From an uncultured Lachnospiraceae bacterium (lineage in GTDB: Bacteria; Bacillota; Clostridia; Lachnospirales; Lachnospiraceae), in the NCBI GenBank assembly GCA_945868485.1, contig CAMBLS010000003.1:1-43130 (forward strand): a stretch of 43,130 nt of DNA, written 5' to 3'. The position numbers were made by a program, and so were the translations under genes. The first letter of the stretch is position 1. The number at the start of each line of letters is the position of its first letter. Of the stretch, positions 27,801-37,340 are shown one piece after another. The notes under the pieces were generated by a model. The model ran no database searches and was not told where the DNA came from. It was given only the letters and a program-made list of their open reading frames with translations.

Positions 27801-28688
27801 TTTCCCACTAAGGCAGAAAAGGGTACAGAGCCGGTTGAAAGTAAGCTGTATCAGGCAGACCAGATTTATGTTTGCAAGAACAAGGTGGCAAGACCTACGG
27901 TATTCATACCTGTGTTCCCCGGCACGAACTGCGAATATGACTCTGCAAAGGCGTTTAAAGCAGCTGGCGCAGATGTAGTGACACGGGTGTTTAAAAACCA
28001 GTCTGCAGAAGATATCAGAGAGTCTGTGGAAATTTTCAAGAAGGATATCGAGAGTGCACAGATTATCATGTTCCCCGGCGGATTTTCTGCAGGTGATGAA
28101 CCGGACGGAAGCGCTAAGTTCTTTGCAACTGCGTTCCAGAATGCCCATATTAAGGAAGCTGTTATGAAGCTCCTGAATGAGAGAGACGGTCTGGCACTTG
28201 GTATCTGCAATGGTTTTCAGGCATTAATCAAGCTGGGACTGGTACCTTACGGTGAAATTTTAGGACAGAAAGAGGATTCTCCGACCCTGACCTTTAACAC
28301 GATTAACCGTCATATTTCCAAGATGGTTTATACCAGGGTAGTCTCCAACAAGTCACCCTGGATGCAGGGCGCAGTTCTTGGCGAAACCTATGTGACCCCG
28401 GCTTCCCATGGTGAAGGAAGATTTGTTGCTCCTAAGGAGTGGATTGACAGGCTCTTTGCAAACGGTCAGGTTGCTACCCAGTATGCAGACTTAAATGGAA
28501 ATGTTTCCATGGATGAAGAGTGGAACATCAACGGCTCCTATGCGGCAATTGAGGGTATTACTTCTCCCGATGGCAGGTGCTTAGGTAAGATGGCACACGT
28601 GGAAAGACGCGGAGATGGCGTTGCAATCAACATTTATGGAGAACAGGATTTGAAGATCTTTGAATCCGGCGTGGAGTATTTTAAGTAA
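24864..28688 (+). CDS. purL: Phosphoribosylformylglycinamidine synthase (fused synthetase + glutaminase)
   Basis: [41 protein letters not shown], C-terminal glutaminase [14 protein letters not shown]...[13 protein letters not shown]. Confidence 0.96.
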   Translation: [1274 protein letters not shown]

Positions 28689-28724
28689 AAGCATACAAAA
28701 AGTTAAAAAGTTATAAATTTTGTT

Positions 28725-28758
28725 AAAAAGTGGTTGATTGAAAAATTGACCACTTTTT
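28725..28758 (+). terminator. purL terminator
   Basis: aaaaagtggt/accacttttt 10-bp stem. Confidence 0.75.
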
Positions 28759-28808
28759 GGTATCTGTATCAAATCAAGCAAAGTAAGCAGCATATGGAGG
28801 GAAAAAGA

Positions 28809-29183
28809 GTGGAAGAACAGCTGGTGAGGGGATTTATTCAAAATCTGTGTATATACTCTGGAGAGAATGAGGAATTTGCGGAGAATTTTTGGAAAAAACT
28901 GAAGTCTGATGAAGAAATCTTTCAGGAATTTATTTACTATATGGAGCATGGGAATTTTGCCTGTAAGGCAAAGATAGAAGGATATACTGTGATAGATGTT
29001 ATGATCTGGCAGATGGATCATTTTAAAGCCCGACTTGACAGGGATAACAGCGGCACCAGACAGAACGGTGATAAGATGCTGCTGTTAGCCTTTGATACCC
29101 TTCTTAACATGAGAAAAAATCCAAATGAATATATTCAGAAGATGCAGACGGAAACCGGAACGGACTATCCGGATAAATATTAG
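28809..29183 (+). CDS. Conserved hypothetical protein
   Basis: GTG start at 28809 after ggagg preferred; the longer ORF from 28734 runs into the purL terminator. Confidence 0.6.
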   Translation: MEEQLVRGFIQNLCIYSGENEEFAENFWKKLKSDEEIFQEFIYYMEHGNFACKAKIEGYTVIDVMIWQMDHFKARLDRDNSGTRQNGDKMLLLAFDTLLNMRKNPNEYIQKMQTETGTDYPDKY

Positions 29184-29884
29184 AAGTGCAGCCTTCTTCT
29201 GATGGCGTCACGCAGTCTTCTTCTGGATAATACCGTAATCAGCATGATTACAATAACGCTGCAGACAGTCAGAACCACTGCAGACCATGTGAGCCTTAGG
29301 GGAATACTCAGATAATGTTTGATTAAAAGTTCCAACCCAACACAGAAGACTGCCACTTCTGCGAAGAAATATAAAGCGGTAGTGATGTAGGAGATAGGGA
29401 AGGAACGCAGCAGCAAGGCAAATATTTCTACTAATATGGTGGACAGTGCCACAATGGGGAGCGCAAGACCTGTTAACCACTCATCGGAAGCTGTGTTAAA
29501 GCTAATCAGGTAGAGGTACAGCCCTACGGCAATTCCGTCAAATAACAGTGAAATATAAATGGGAAGCTTGGTATAGATGACTGCAGGTGTAATCAGTACA
29601 AACAAAATCAGGCATGCACCGATGATAAATAAGGACCACAGGCTTCCTGAAAAAACAAAAAGATTCAGAAGAAGACAGCTTATGGATGTGGCGATTAATA
29701 CAATAGAAGTGAGAATTGCCAAATCCTTTCGTTTTACCACATCAACCTGTCCCCGTTCTTTGGGATAAGGAGAGGAAACCTTTAATGCTTCCAATTGTTT
29801 GGGATTGATAACGGGAGTGTTGCAAAGAGGACATGTTTTGAGGGATGGCTCTAATTCAACGCCACAGTTTACACAATAAGACAT
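29180..29884 (-). CDS. Zinc-ribbon multi-pass membrane protein (DUF6320-like)
   Basis: MSYCVNCGVELEPSLKTCPLCNTPV followed by about six TM segments; ATG at 29884. Confidence 0.75.
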   Translation of the reverse strand: MSYCVNCGVELEPSLKTCPLCNTPVINPKQLEALKVSSPYPKERGQVDVVKRKDLAILTSIVLIATSISCLLLNLFVFSGSLWSLFIIGACLILFVLITPAVIYTKLPIYISLLFDGIAVGLYLYLISFNTASDEWLTGLALPIVALSTILVEIFALLLRSFPISYITTALYFFAEVAVFCVGLELLIKHYLSIPLRLTWSAVVLTVCSVIVIMLITVLSRRRLRDAIRRRLHF

Positions 29885-29921
29885 ATTGTATTCCTTTCTT
29901 TTTGCAATTTCATAAATCCTT

Positions 29922-31274
29922 TCAAATGATAAAGGACTCCTGATTTTCACGATTACTTTCAATAGTTACATGGATTCCATCCGCCACCAGCTTACGGAAG
30001 AAATATCGTTCCACATCTGTTTCCATGATGCTGCTGGCAAAATTGATGGTCAGCGTATCTTCGAAGCTGACGATTGCACAGTTGGTACGTGAGGAAAAAG
30101 GCTGCCCCATATAAATATCGAAACGGCTGATGTATGGTTTCATATCAGCAGGAACCTTCATCGCTCCCATATTTGTAAGACCGGCAGAAGAATTTTTATC
30201 CTGAACCCGGGTATAGAACTGTCTGACTACAAAATCCTTGATAAAAAGAGGCACTATACGAATCAGAGGATTCCGCTGAGTGTTGGCATTGGTGGTGATA
30301 TCGCCCCTTAAGAATTTCTCATTAATATAATAGCGCATGTAATTGCGCACTTGAATCACAATTTCCTCAAAGGTGTAGTCTCCAAGACGAGGATCTATGG
30401 AGGGGTATACCATTGTGATAAAATTGCGCAGCGTCTTTGAAGGGAAAAAGCGCCTTAGGTTGACTGGCATGGCAATCTTGACAGGATGGAGCCTTAAGTG
30501 TCGTTCCGATTTCTGCTTTTCTAACAGTGCATATAAAAGAACAGAGTTGATATATTCAGTGATGGTGGCATGATATTTTTTTGCAACATCCATCACTTCT
30601 TTTACAGATAAAATCCCATCAATTACGTTAAAAGTATAGAAGGGTTCCCGAGTGCCCCTTACTCGATAGGTCTTTTCTCCAGGGCGGGGAGGACATACCT
30701 TGGCATTGGCATATCGCATATAAGCATCTTCCAGTTCTTCCGGATCGGGGGCTTCGTCGATATTTTTTACAAATCCTCCGTTAGAAATCTGATGTCCCAG
30801 CAGCCTTAGATAGACAGCGGTAATTGTCTGCAATACGCACATACCGCCTGTCCCATCACCAAGACAGTGGTGTGCTTCCAGGGAAATCCGGCAATCATAG
30901 TAATAGACACGAAGCAGGTAGCGATTTCCAGCCTTAAAAGGCATGGGCATACAGAAATTGCAGATATCCCTTTGGACAAAGGGACCGGGACGGTTATTGG
31001 GTTCTAAATACCGCCAGAACAATCCCTTGCGGATGGCTGTTTTGTAGGTAGGAAACCTGGTCAAAGCAATATCTACAGCTTTCTGCAGAACTTCCGGCTT
31101 GATGGGTTCCTTTAATACCACAGACAAACGATAAACAGAAGAGAAGTCCTTGCGCTGCAAAGTAGGGTATACAATGGCAGAAAGGTCCAGTTTATACCAG
31201 ATTCTATGTTCTGCCTGCCTGTGTAAGCCAGGATTATGGGAAATGTTTGATTTTGTACTTTTTTCTTTTTTCAA
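29922..31274 (-). CDS. Condensation-domain/alcohol-acetyltransferase-like acyltransferase
   Basis: HHxxxDG-type motif in EAHHCLGDGTGG; overall wax-ester-synthase/AATase-like layout. Confidence 0.75.
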   Translation of the reverse strand: MKKEKSTKSNISHNPGLHRQAEHRIWYKLDLSAIVYPTLQRKDFSSVYRLSVVLKEPIKPEVLQKAVDIALTRFPTYKTAIRKGLFWRYLEPNNRPGPFVQRDICNFCMPMPFKAGNRYLLRVYYYDCRISLEAHHCLGDGTGGMCVLQTITAVYLRLLGHQISNGGFVKNIDEAPDPEELEDAYMRYANAKVCPPRPGEKTYRVRGTREPFYTFNVIDGILSVKEVMDVAKKYHATITEYINSVLLYALLEKQKSERHLRLHPVKIAMPVNLRRFFPSKTLRNFITMVYPSIDPRLGDYTFEEIVIQVRNYMRYYINEKFLRGDITTNANTQRNPLIRIVPLFIKDFVVRQFYTRVQDKNSSAGLTNMGAMKVPADMKPYISRFDIYMGQPFSSRTNCAIVSFEDTLTINFASSIMETDVERYFFRKLVADGIHVTIESNRENQESFII

Positions 31275-31421
31275 CGATGATTTCCTTTCTCTTGTCCTCT
31301 ATGCATGGAAATGTCTGCTGGCTGTTGCTAATTAGTATACCACAAAAATATGGAAATGTGATAGAATGATTGAAAAAGGCTGAAATGTTTCACAACAATA
31401 TCATTTAAAATAGGAGGCTGT

Positions 31422-32351
31422 ATGGCAATTCGTCCGAAAAAGATACGGGTAACGAAGCCATCTCCGGAGGCGGTCAATCTGAGTATGATGGGGCTGATCC
31501 GGAAAGTGCATGGCATGATTGACAACCCGGATATTGAAAAACATCGTCATTCACAGGATCAGGTTGGGGCGCTTTTGGGGAATTCCAAGGAGCTGTCTGT
31601 ACGAAACGTTAAGATTAAGGATATGGATGGTGAATGGGTATCGGTGAACCGTGCCCATATGAAAAAATATGTAATTCTTTACTGTCATGGTGGGGGCTAT
31701 TCTACCGGAAGCAGCCTTTATGCAAGAACACTTACCACTAAGCTGGCAGAGAGTACATCTATGGATGTGCTCAGCTTTGATTATCGGCTTGCACCGGAGC
31801 ATCCTTATCCTGCAGCAACAGAGGATGCTATGAAGGCATGGGATTACCTGATGCTTTTAGGCTATGGAGCCAGGGATGTGATTATAGCGGGAGACTCTGC
31901 AGGAGGAAATCTGGCATTGTCACTGGTGCTCAAATTAAAGGAGCAGGAACGGATTCTCCCCAGAGGACTGGTGCTGATGTCTCCGTGGACGGATCTTACC
32001 TCATCAGGAAAGACCCATGAGACGAAAGCAGAGATGGATCCTGTACTGGATGCAGAATATTTAAGGCGAATGATTGTAAATTATGCACCAGATGAGAATT
32101 TGGAAAATCCATTCATTTCGCCGTTGTTTGGAGATTTTACAGGATTTCCGCCTACTTATATTCAGGCGGGAGATAATGAGATTCTGCTTGCTGATGCCAC
32201 CATGCTGCACAAAAAAATGGTACAGGCAAATGTATCAGTAAAAATTGATGTGTTTAAAGGCATGTGGCATGTATTCCAGATGTCACCCTTGAAGATCGCT
32301 CATGAAGCAATGGAGAGGAATGCAGAGTTTATATTTGATATTTGCCGCTGA
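31422..32351 (+). CDS. Alpha/beta hydrolase (HSL-family esterase/lipase)
   Basis: YCHGGGYSTGSS oxyanion motif, GDSAGGN nucleophile elbow, DPVLDAEYL, GMWHVFQM catalytic His. Confidence 0.9.
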   Translation: MAIRPKKIRVTKPSPEAVNLSMMGLIRKVHGMIDNPDIEKHRHSQDQVGALLGNSKELSVRNVKIKDMDGEWVSVNRAHMKKYVILYCHGGGYSTGSSLYARTLTTKLAESTSMDVLSFDYRLAPEHPYPAATEDAMKAWDYLMLLGYGARDVIIAGDSAGGNLALSLVLKLKEQERILPRGLVLMSPWTDLTSSGKTHETKAEMDPVLDAEYLRRMIVNYAPDENLENPFISPLFGDFTGFPPTYIQAGDNEILLADATMLHKKMVQANVSVKIDVFKGMWHVFQMSPLKIAHEAMERNAEFIFDICR

Positions 32352-32447
32352 TGTGGCCAAACTGTTGTAAAAAAGAAAAAGGATTTTTACAGTTTGTACC
32401 GAATAATGATAGTAGGGAGTTCTTTGAGCTTAAGGCAGGAGTCGTAA

Positions 32448-33452
32448 ATGAACATACGAGAAAATTTGGAACAGCTTGAAATGGAATATTTGAGCCCTTA
32501 TGCAGCCCACAGTAAGAATTCAAGAGGGCGGCTGCGTGAGGAAGAGCAGTGTGATATCCGTCCGGTATATCAGCGCGACAGGGATCGAATACTGCATTCC
32601 AAGTCTTTTCGGAGATTGAAGGATAAGACACAGGTATTTTTGTCGCCAGAAGGGGATCATTACAGAACCAGGCTGACCCATACCCTTGAGGTATCACAGA
32701 ATGCAAGAACCATTGCCAAGGCACTTAAGATGAATGAAGATCTGGTGGAGGCAATTGCGCTGGGGCATGATCTGGGGCATACTCCCTTTGGACATGCGGG
32801 CGAGAGGGCTTTGAATGCGGTTTGCCCCTATGGGTTCTGCCATAGTGATCAAAGTGTTCGTACAGTGGATCTTCTGGAAAAGGCAGGGCAGGGGTTAAAT
32901 CTTACCATGGAGGTAAGGGATGGTATACGGAATCATCAGACCAAGGGGATGCCCTTTACACTGGAAGGAAGAATTGTCCGTTTTTCGGACAAGATTGCAT
33001 ACATTCATCATGATATGGACGATGCCATCAGAGCAGGTATATTAAAGGAATCAGACGTTCCTAAATCCATAGGGGATGTGATTGGATATACTACCGGAGA
33101 GCGTCTTGATCATTTTATCCATGATCTGGTTAGCACAAGCTATGGAAAAGATGATATACAGATGTCAGAACCTGTGGCAGAGGCAATGAAACAGCTTCGC
33201 AGGTTTATGTTTGAGAGGGTTTATCAGAATAAAGATGCAAAAAGCGAAGAGGGAAAGGCAGAGATGCTGATACAGACCCTGTATAACTATTATCGTCATC
33301 ATTTGGAGCTGTTGCCGGATGACTACATTAATCTGGTTAATCGGGGAGAGCCTGAGGAAATGGTGGTGTGCGACTATATAGGTGCTATGACAGACCGTTT
33401 TGCAATTGCAAAATATGAGGAAATTTATATTCCCAAGTCCTGGCACGGATAA
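32448..33452 (+). CDS. dgt: Deoxyguanosinetriphosphate triphosphohydrolase-like HD protein
   Basis: SKSFRRLKDKTQVF, RTRLTHTLEVSQNART, GHDLGHTPFGHAGE. Confidence 0.92.
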   Translation: MNIRENLEQLEMEYLSPYAAHSKNSRGRLREEEQCDIRPVYQRDRDRILHSKSFRRLKDKTQVFLSPEGDHYRTRLTHTLEVSQNARTIAKALKMNEDLVEAIALGHDLGHTPFGHAGERALNAVCPYGFCHSDQSVRTVDLLEKAGQGLNLTMEVRDGIRNHQTKGMPFTLEGRIVRFSDKIAYIHHDMDDAIRAGILKESDVPKSIGDVIGYTTGERLDHFIHDLVSTSYGKDDIQMSEPVAEAMKQLRRFMFERVYQNKDAKSEEGKAEMLIQTLYNYYRHHLELLPDDYINLVNRGEPEEMVVCDYIGAMTDRFAIAKYEEIYIPKSWHG

Positions 33453-33497
33453 TGGGAACACTCCGGTTTTCACAGGAACAGAGCTCTTTTAATAGGC

Positions 33498-35282
33498 ATG
33501 GAGGAAGAAATGTATTATCCTGATGAGTTAGTAGAAGAAGTACGAATGAAAAGTGATATAGTGGATGTCATTTCAGGATATGTGAAGATTCAGAAAAAGG
33601 GAAGCAGTTATTTCGGGTTGTGCCCTTTTCATAATGAAAAGTCACCGTCCTTTTCCGTTTCGCCGAGCAAGCAGATGTATTATTGTTTTGGATGCGGGGC
33701 TGGAGGTAATGTTTTTACCTTTATAATGGAATACGAGAATTATTCCTTCCCGGAGGCAATTAAGCTTTTGGCAGACCGGGCAGGAGTGAATCTTCCGGAG
33801 GCAGAGTACAATGAGGAAGCCCGCAGAAAGGAAAGTCAGAGAGCGAGACTTCTTGAGGTAAATAAGGAAGCTGCAAAGTATTTTTTTTATCAGCTTCGTT
33901 CTGAACGGGGACAGATGGGCTATCAGTATCTGAGAAAAAGACAGCTTTCAGATGAAACAATACGGAAATTTGGACTGGGGTTTGCCAATGTGACCAGCGA
34001 TGATCTTGTGCGATATTTGAAAAGTAAGGGATATGAGGACAAGCTGATTCAGGAGGCAGGGCTGGCAAGCTTTGATGAAAAATACGGTATGCATGACAAG
34101 TTCTGGAACAGGGTGATGTTTCCCATACAGGACATCAATCATCGGGTCATAGGATTTGGCGGAAGGGTTATGGGAGATGCCAAACCTAAATATCTAAATT
34201 CACCGGAAACCATGATTTTTGACAAAAGCCGTAATCTGTATGGGCTGAATTTTGCCCGCACTGCGCGTACGAATAACATTATTTTGTGTGAGGGCTATAT
34301 GGATGTGATTGCCATGCATCAGGCAGGTTTTACCCAGGCAGTGGCATCTCTTGGAACTGCGTTTACGCCGGGGCAGGCAAATCTCCTGAGGCGTTATGTA
34401 GATGAAGTGATTCTTGCATATGACAGTGATGGGGCTGGTGTCACGGCGGCTCTTCGTGCAATTGGCATTTTAAAGGAAGTGGGACTTACCGGAAAGGTAT
34501 TAAATTTAGAACCATTTAAAGATCCTGATGAATTTATAAAAAATTTGGGAAAAGAAGCCTTTGAAGAGCGTATTCGCCAGGCAGAAAACAGCTTTTTCTT
34601 TGAACTGAGGATGTTGCAGAGGGAGTTTGACCTAAATGATCCTGAGTCAAAGACCAGATTCCACAGAGAAATCGCCAAAAAGCTCTGTGGCTTTTCAGAA
34701 GAAGTAGAGAGGGAAAACTACATTGAAGCGGTTGCTGAAAAGTATCATATAGGGTTTGAAAACCTGCGAAAGCTGGTACTTTCCTATGCGGCTCAGACCG
34801 GGCTGGCGGTACCCGCTGCACGTCCCAAATCGGGGATACAAAGTAAGCAGGATCCGGAAGAGAATAAAAGGAAGCCACAGCGGCTTCTACTGACGTGGCT
34901 GGTGGAGGAGCCGGCTGCTTATCAGAAGATTAAGAAATATATATCCCCCAGCGATTTTACGGAGGATTTATATAAAAAAGTAGCCGAAAAGCTTTTTGCA
35001 GAGCTTGAGGAAGGTACTTTAAATCCAGCGGCTATCATCAGTCTTTTTACAGACGAGGAGGAACAGCGCAGGGTAGCAGGGCTGTTTAACACAAAGTTGC
35101 AGGAGCTAAGTACCAAAGCAGAGCAGGAAAAGGCATTCCACGATATTGTGGTTGCAGTAAAACGAAATAGTTTGGATTATTTTTCCAGTCAGCTTGGAAC
35201 AGACGTTTTAGCATTAAATCAGGTGATTAAAGGGAAAAAAGCGCTGGAAGAACTTAGCAAAACGCATATTTCGTTGGATTAA
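33498..35282 (+). CDS. dnaG: DNA primase
   Basis: CPFHNEKSPSFSVSPSKQMYYCFGCGAGGNVF zinc finger, TOPRIM (EGYMDVIAMHQAG). Confidence 0.97.
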   Translation: MEEEMYYPDELVEEVRMKSDIVDVISGYVKIQKKGSSYFGLCPFHNEKSPSFSVSPSKQMYYCFGCGAGGNVFTFIMEYENYSFPEAIKLLADRAGVNLPEAEYNEEARRKESQRARLLEVNKEAAKYFFYQLRSERGQMGYQYLRKRQLSDETIRKFGLGFANVTSDDLVRYLKSKGYEDKLIQEAGLASFDEKYGMHDKFWNRVMFPIQDINHRVIGFGGRVMGDAKPKYLNSPETMIFDKSRNLYGLNFARTARTNNIILCEGYMDVIAMHQAGFTQAVASLGTAFTPGQANLLRRYVDEVILAYDSDGAGVTAALRAIGILKEVGLTGKVLNLEPFKDPDEFIKNLGKEAFEERIRQAENSFFFELRMLQREFDLNDPESKTRFHREIAKKLCGFSEEVERENYIEAVAEKYHIGFENLRKLVLSYAAQTGLAVPAARPKSGIQSKQDPEENKRKPQRLLLTWLVEEPAAYQKIKKYISPSDFTEDLYKKVAEKLFAELEEGTLNPAAIISLFTDEEEQRRVAGLFNTKLQELSTKAEQEKAFHDIVVAVKRNSLDYFSSQLGTDVLALNQVIKGKKALEELSKTHISLD

Positions 35283-35331
35283 GGCTAATAATGGTAATGT
35301 TTAGAATATCAGGAAGGACGGAAAACCAAGA

Positions 35332-36558
35332 ATGGATGAAAACACACAGGCAAAGTTTGATGAGAAACTTGCATCTCTTTTAACTGTTGCCAAAAAGAAA
35401 AAAAATGTTTTGGAATATCAGGAGATTGTTGATTATTTTGCAGATATTCCATTGGGAGAGGAACAATTTGATAAAATCATTGAAACTCTGGAACAGAGTA
35501 ACGTTGATATTCTTCGTATTACAGAAGAAGATGAGGTAGATGACGAGGAAATCATTTTAAGTGAAGAGGATGAGGTGGATGTAGAGAATATCGACCTTTC
35601 CGTTCCCGATGGAATCAGCATAGAAGATCCGGTCAGAATGTATCTGAAAGAAATCGGTAAAGTACCCCTTCTTACTGCTGAGGAGGAGATTGATCTTGCC
35701 CAGAAGATGGAAGCAGGCGCTGTGGCCAAGGAAAAAATTGCTGTACTGGAAAAGAGAATCGGCACTGTAGATGAACAGGAAGAGACAGAAATTAAGACAG
35801 AAATCGAGGAGCTGAAAAAGGACTTAGAAGCAGGAGATGAGGCAAAAAAACGTTTGGCAGAAGCAAACCTACGTCTGGTTGTCAGCATTGCAAAAAGATA
35901 TGTAGGTCGTGGTATGTTGTTTCTTGATCTGATTCAGGAAGGAAATCTGGGCCTCATCAAGGCAGTTGAAAAATTTGATTATCGCAAAGGATATAAATTT
36001 TCTACTTATGCAACCTGGTGGATTCGTCAGGCAATTACCAGAGCCATTGCGGATCAGGCAAGAACCATCCGTATTCCCGTGCATATGGTGGAAACCATTA
36101 ATAAGCTGATTCGTGTCAGCAGACAGCTGCTTCAGGAGCTGGGGCGTGAACCTACCCCGGAAGAGATTGCAGAAGAAATGAGCCTCCCGGTGGAGCGTGT
36201 GCGCGAAATTCTGAAAATTTCTCAGGAACCGGTTTCTCTGGAAACACCCATTGGTGAGGAGGAAGATTCCCACTTAGGCGACTTTATTCAAGATGATAAT
36301 GTGCCTGTTCCGGCAGATGCTGCAGCATTTACGCTGTTAAAGGAGCAGCTGGTAGAGGTGCTTGGAACTCTGACAGAGAGAGAACAAAAGGTATTAAGAC
36401 TCAGATTTGGCTTAGATGACGGACGTGCAAGAACCTTGGAAGAGGTTGGTAAGGAGTTTAACGTTACCAGAGAGCGTATCAGACAGATTGAAGCAAAAGC
36501 GCTGCGCAAGCTTCGTCATCCAAGCAGAAGCAGAAAACTGAAGGATTATTTGGACTAA
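35332..36558 (+). CDS. rpoD: RNA polymerase primary sigma factor
   Basis: [49 protein letters not shown]; region 4 [33 protein letters not shown]. Confidence 0.98.
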   Translation: MDENTQAKFDEKLASLLTVAKKKKNVLEYQEIVDYFADIPLGEEQFDKIIETLEQSNVDILRITEEDEVDDEEIILSEEDEVDVENIDLSVPDGISIEDPVRMYLKEIGKVPLLTAEEEIDLAQKMEAGAVAKEKIAVLEKRIGTVDEQEETEIKTEIEELKKDLEAGDEAKKRLAEANLRLVVSIAKRYVGRGMLFLDLIQEGNLGLIKAVEKFDYRKGYKFSTYATWWIRQAITRAIADQARTIRIPVHMVETINKLIRVSRQLLQELGREPTPEEIAEEMSLPVERVREILKISQEPVSLETPIGEEEDSHLGDFIQDDNVPVPADAAAFTLLKEQLVEVLGTLTEREQKVLRLRFGLDDGRARTLEEVGKEFNVTRERIRQIEAKALRKLRHPSRSRKLKDYLD

Positions 36559-37328
36559 TGGCTTTAGAAGTATCTTTGTCGGCAAGAATGCAGGCGGTGG
36601 CAGATATGGTAAGTGAAGGCAGCCGGGTCTGTGATGTGGGATGCGATCATGGCTATGTATCTATTTACCTGGTGCAGCAGAAAAGGGTGCCGGGAGTACT
36701 TGCCATGGATATTAATAAAGGTCCTCTTGCCCGTGCGGCTGAGCATGTGGAGCAGGCGGGTCTTTCTGAATACATAACCTTAAGACGGTCCGACGGGCTT
36801 ACTGCCTACGAACCGGGGGAAGCGCAGACGCTGATTTGTGCCGGTATGGGTGGACGTCTGATGCAGAAAATTCTGGAAAGAGAACCATTGAAAACGGAGA
36901 GCTTTCAGGAAATGATTCTGCAGCCCCAATCGGAGCTTGCCGCATTTCGTAAATTTTTAAGAAACAGGGGATATTCTATCACGCTGGAAGATATGATATT
37001 GGAGGAAGATAAATTTTATCCCATTATCAAGGCTGTTCCAACAGAAAATGACAGGGCACAGAAGGAAGGAAAATCATGTACAGTTGGGATTCTGCCATGT
37101 CAGCAGATCAATCAGGAGCTGGAAGATCGTTTTGGTCCATATCTGCTTGCAAACAGACATCCTGTTCTTGAGAAATACCTGCAAAGAGAATGGGAAAATA
37201 ATCTTAAACTGCGTGATGCACTTAAAATTGCAGGAGACAGTCAGCGTACAAAAGATAGACTGGGGGAGCTTTTAGAGGAAGCAGGATATTTAACAGCGGC
37301 ACTGCAGTTTTTTGACAATGAATTATAA
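36558..37328 (+). CDS. trmK: tRNA (adenine(22)-N(1))-methyltransferase
   Basis: ADMVSEGSRVCDVGCDHGYVSIYLV, CAGMGGRLM, ILQPQSE; start overlaps the rpoD stop. Confidence 0.92.
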   Translation: MALEVSLSARMQAVADMVSEGSRVCDVGCDHGYVSIYLVQQKRVPGVLAMDINKGPLARAAEHVEQAGLSEYITLRRSDGLTAYEPGEAQTLICAGMGGRLMQKILEREPLKTESFQEMILQPQSELAAFRKFLRNRGYSITLEDMILEEDKFYPIIKAVPTENDRAQKEGKSCTVGILPCQQINQELEDRFGPYLLANRHPVLEKYLQREWENNLKLRDALKIAGDSQRTKDRLGELLEEAGYLTAALQFFDNEL

Positions 37329-37340
37329 GGGGAGGAAGTA

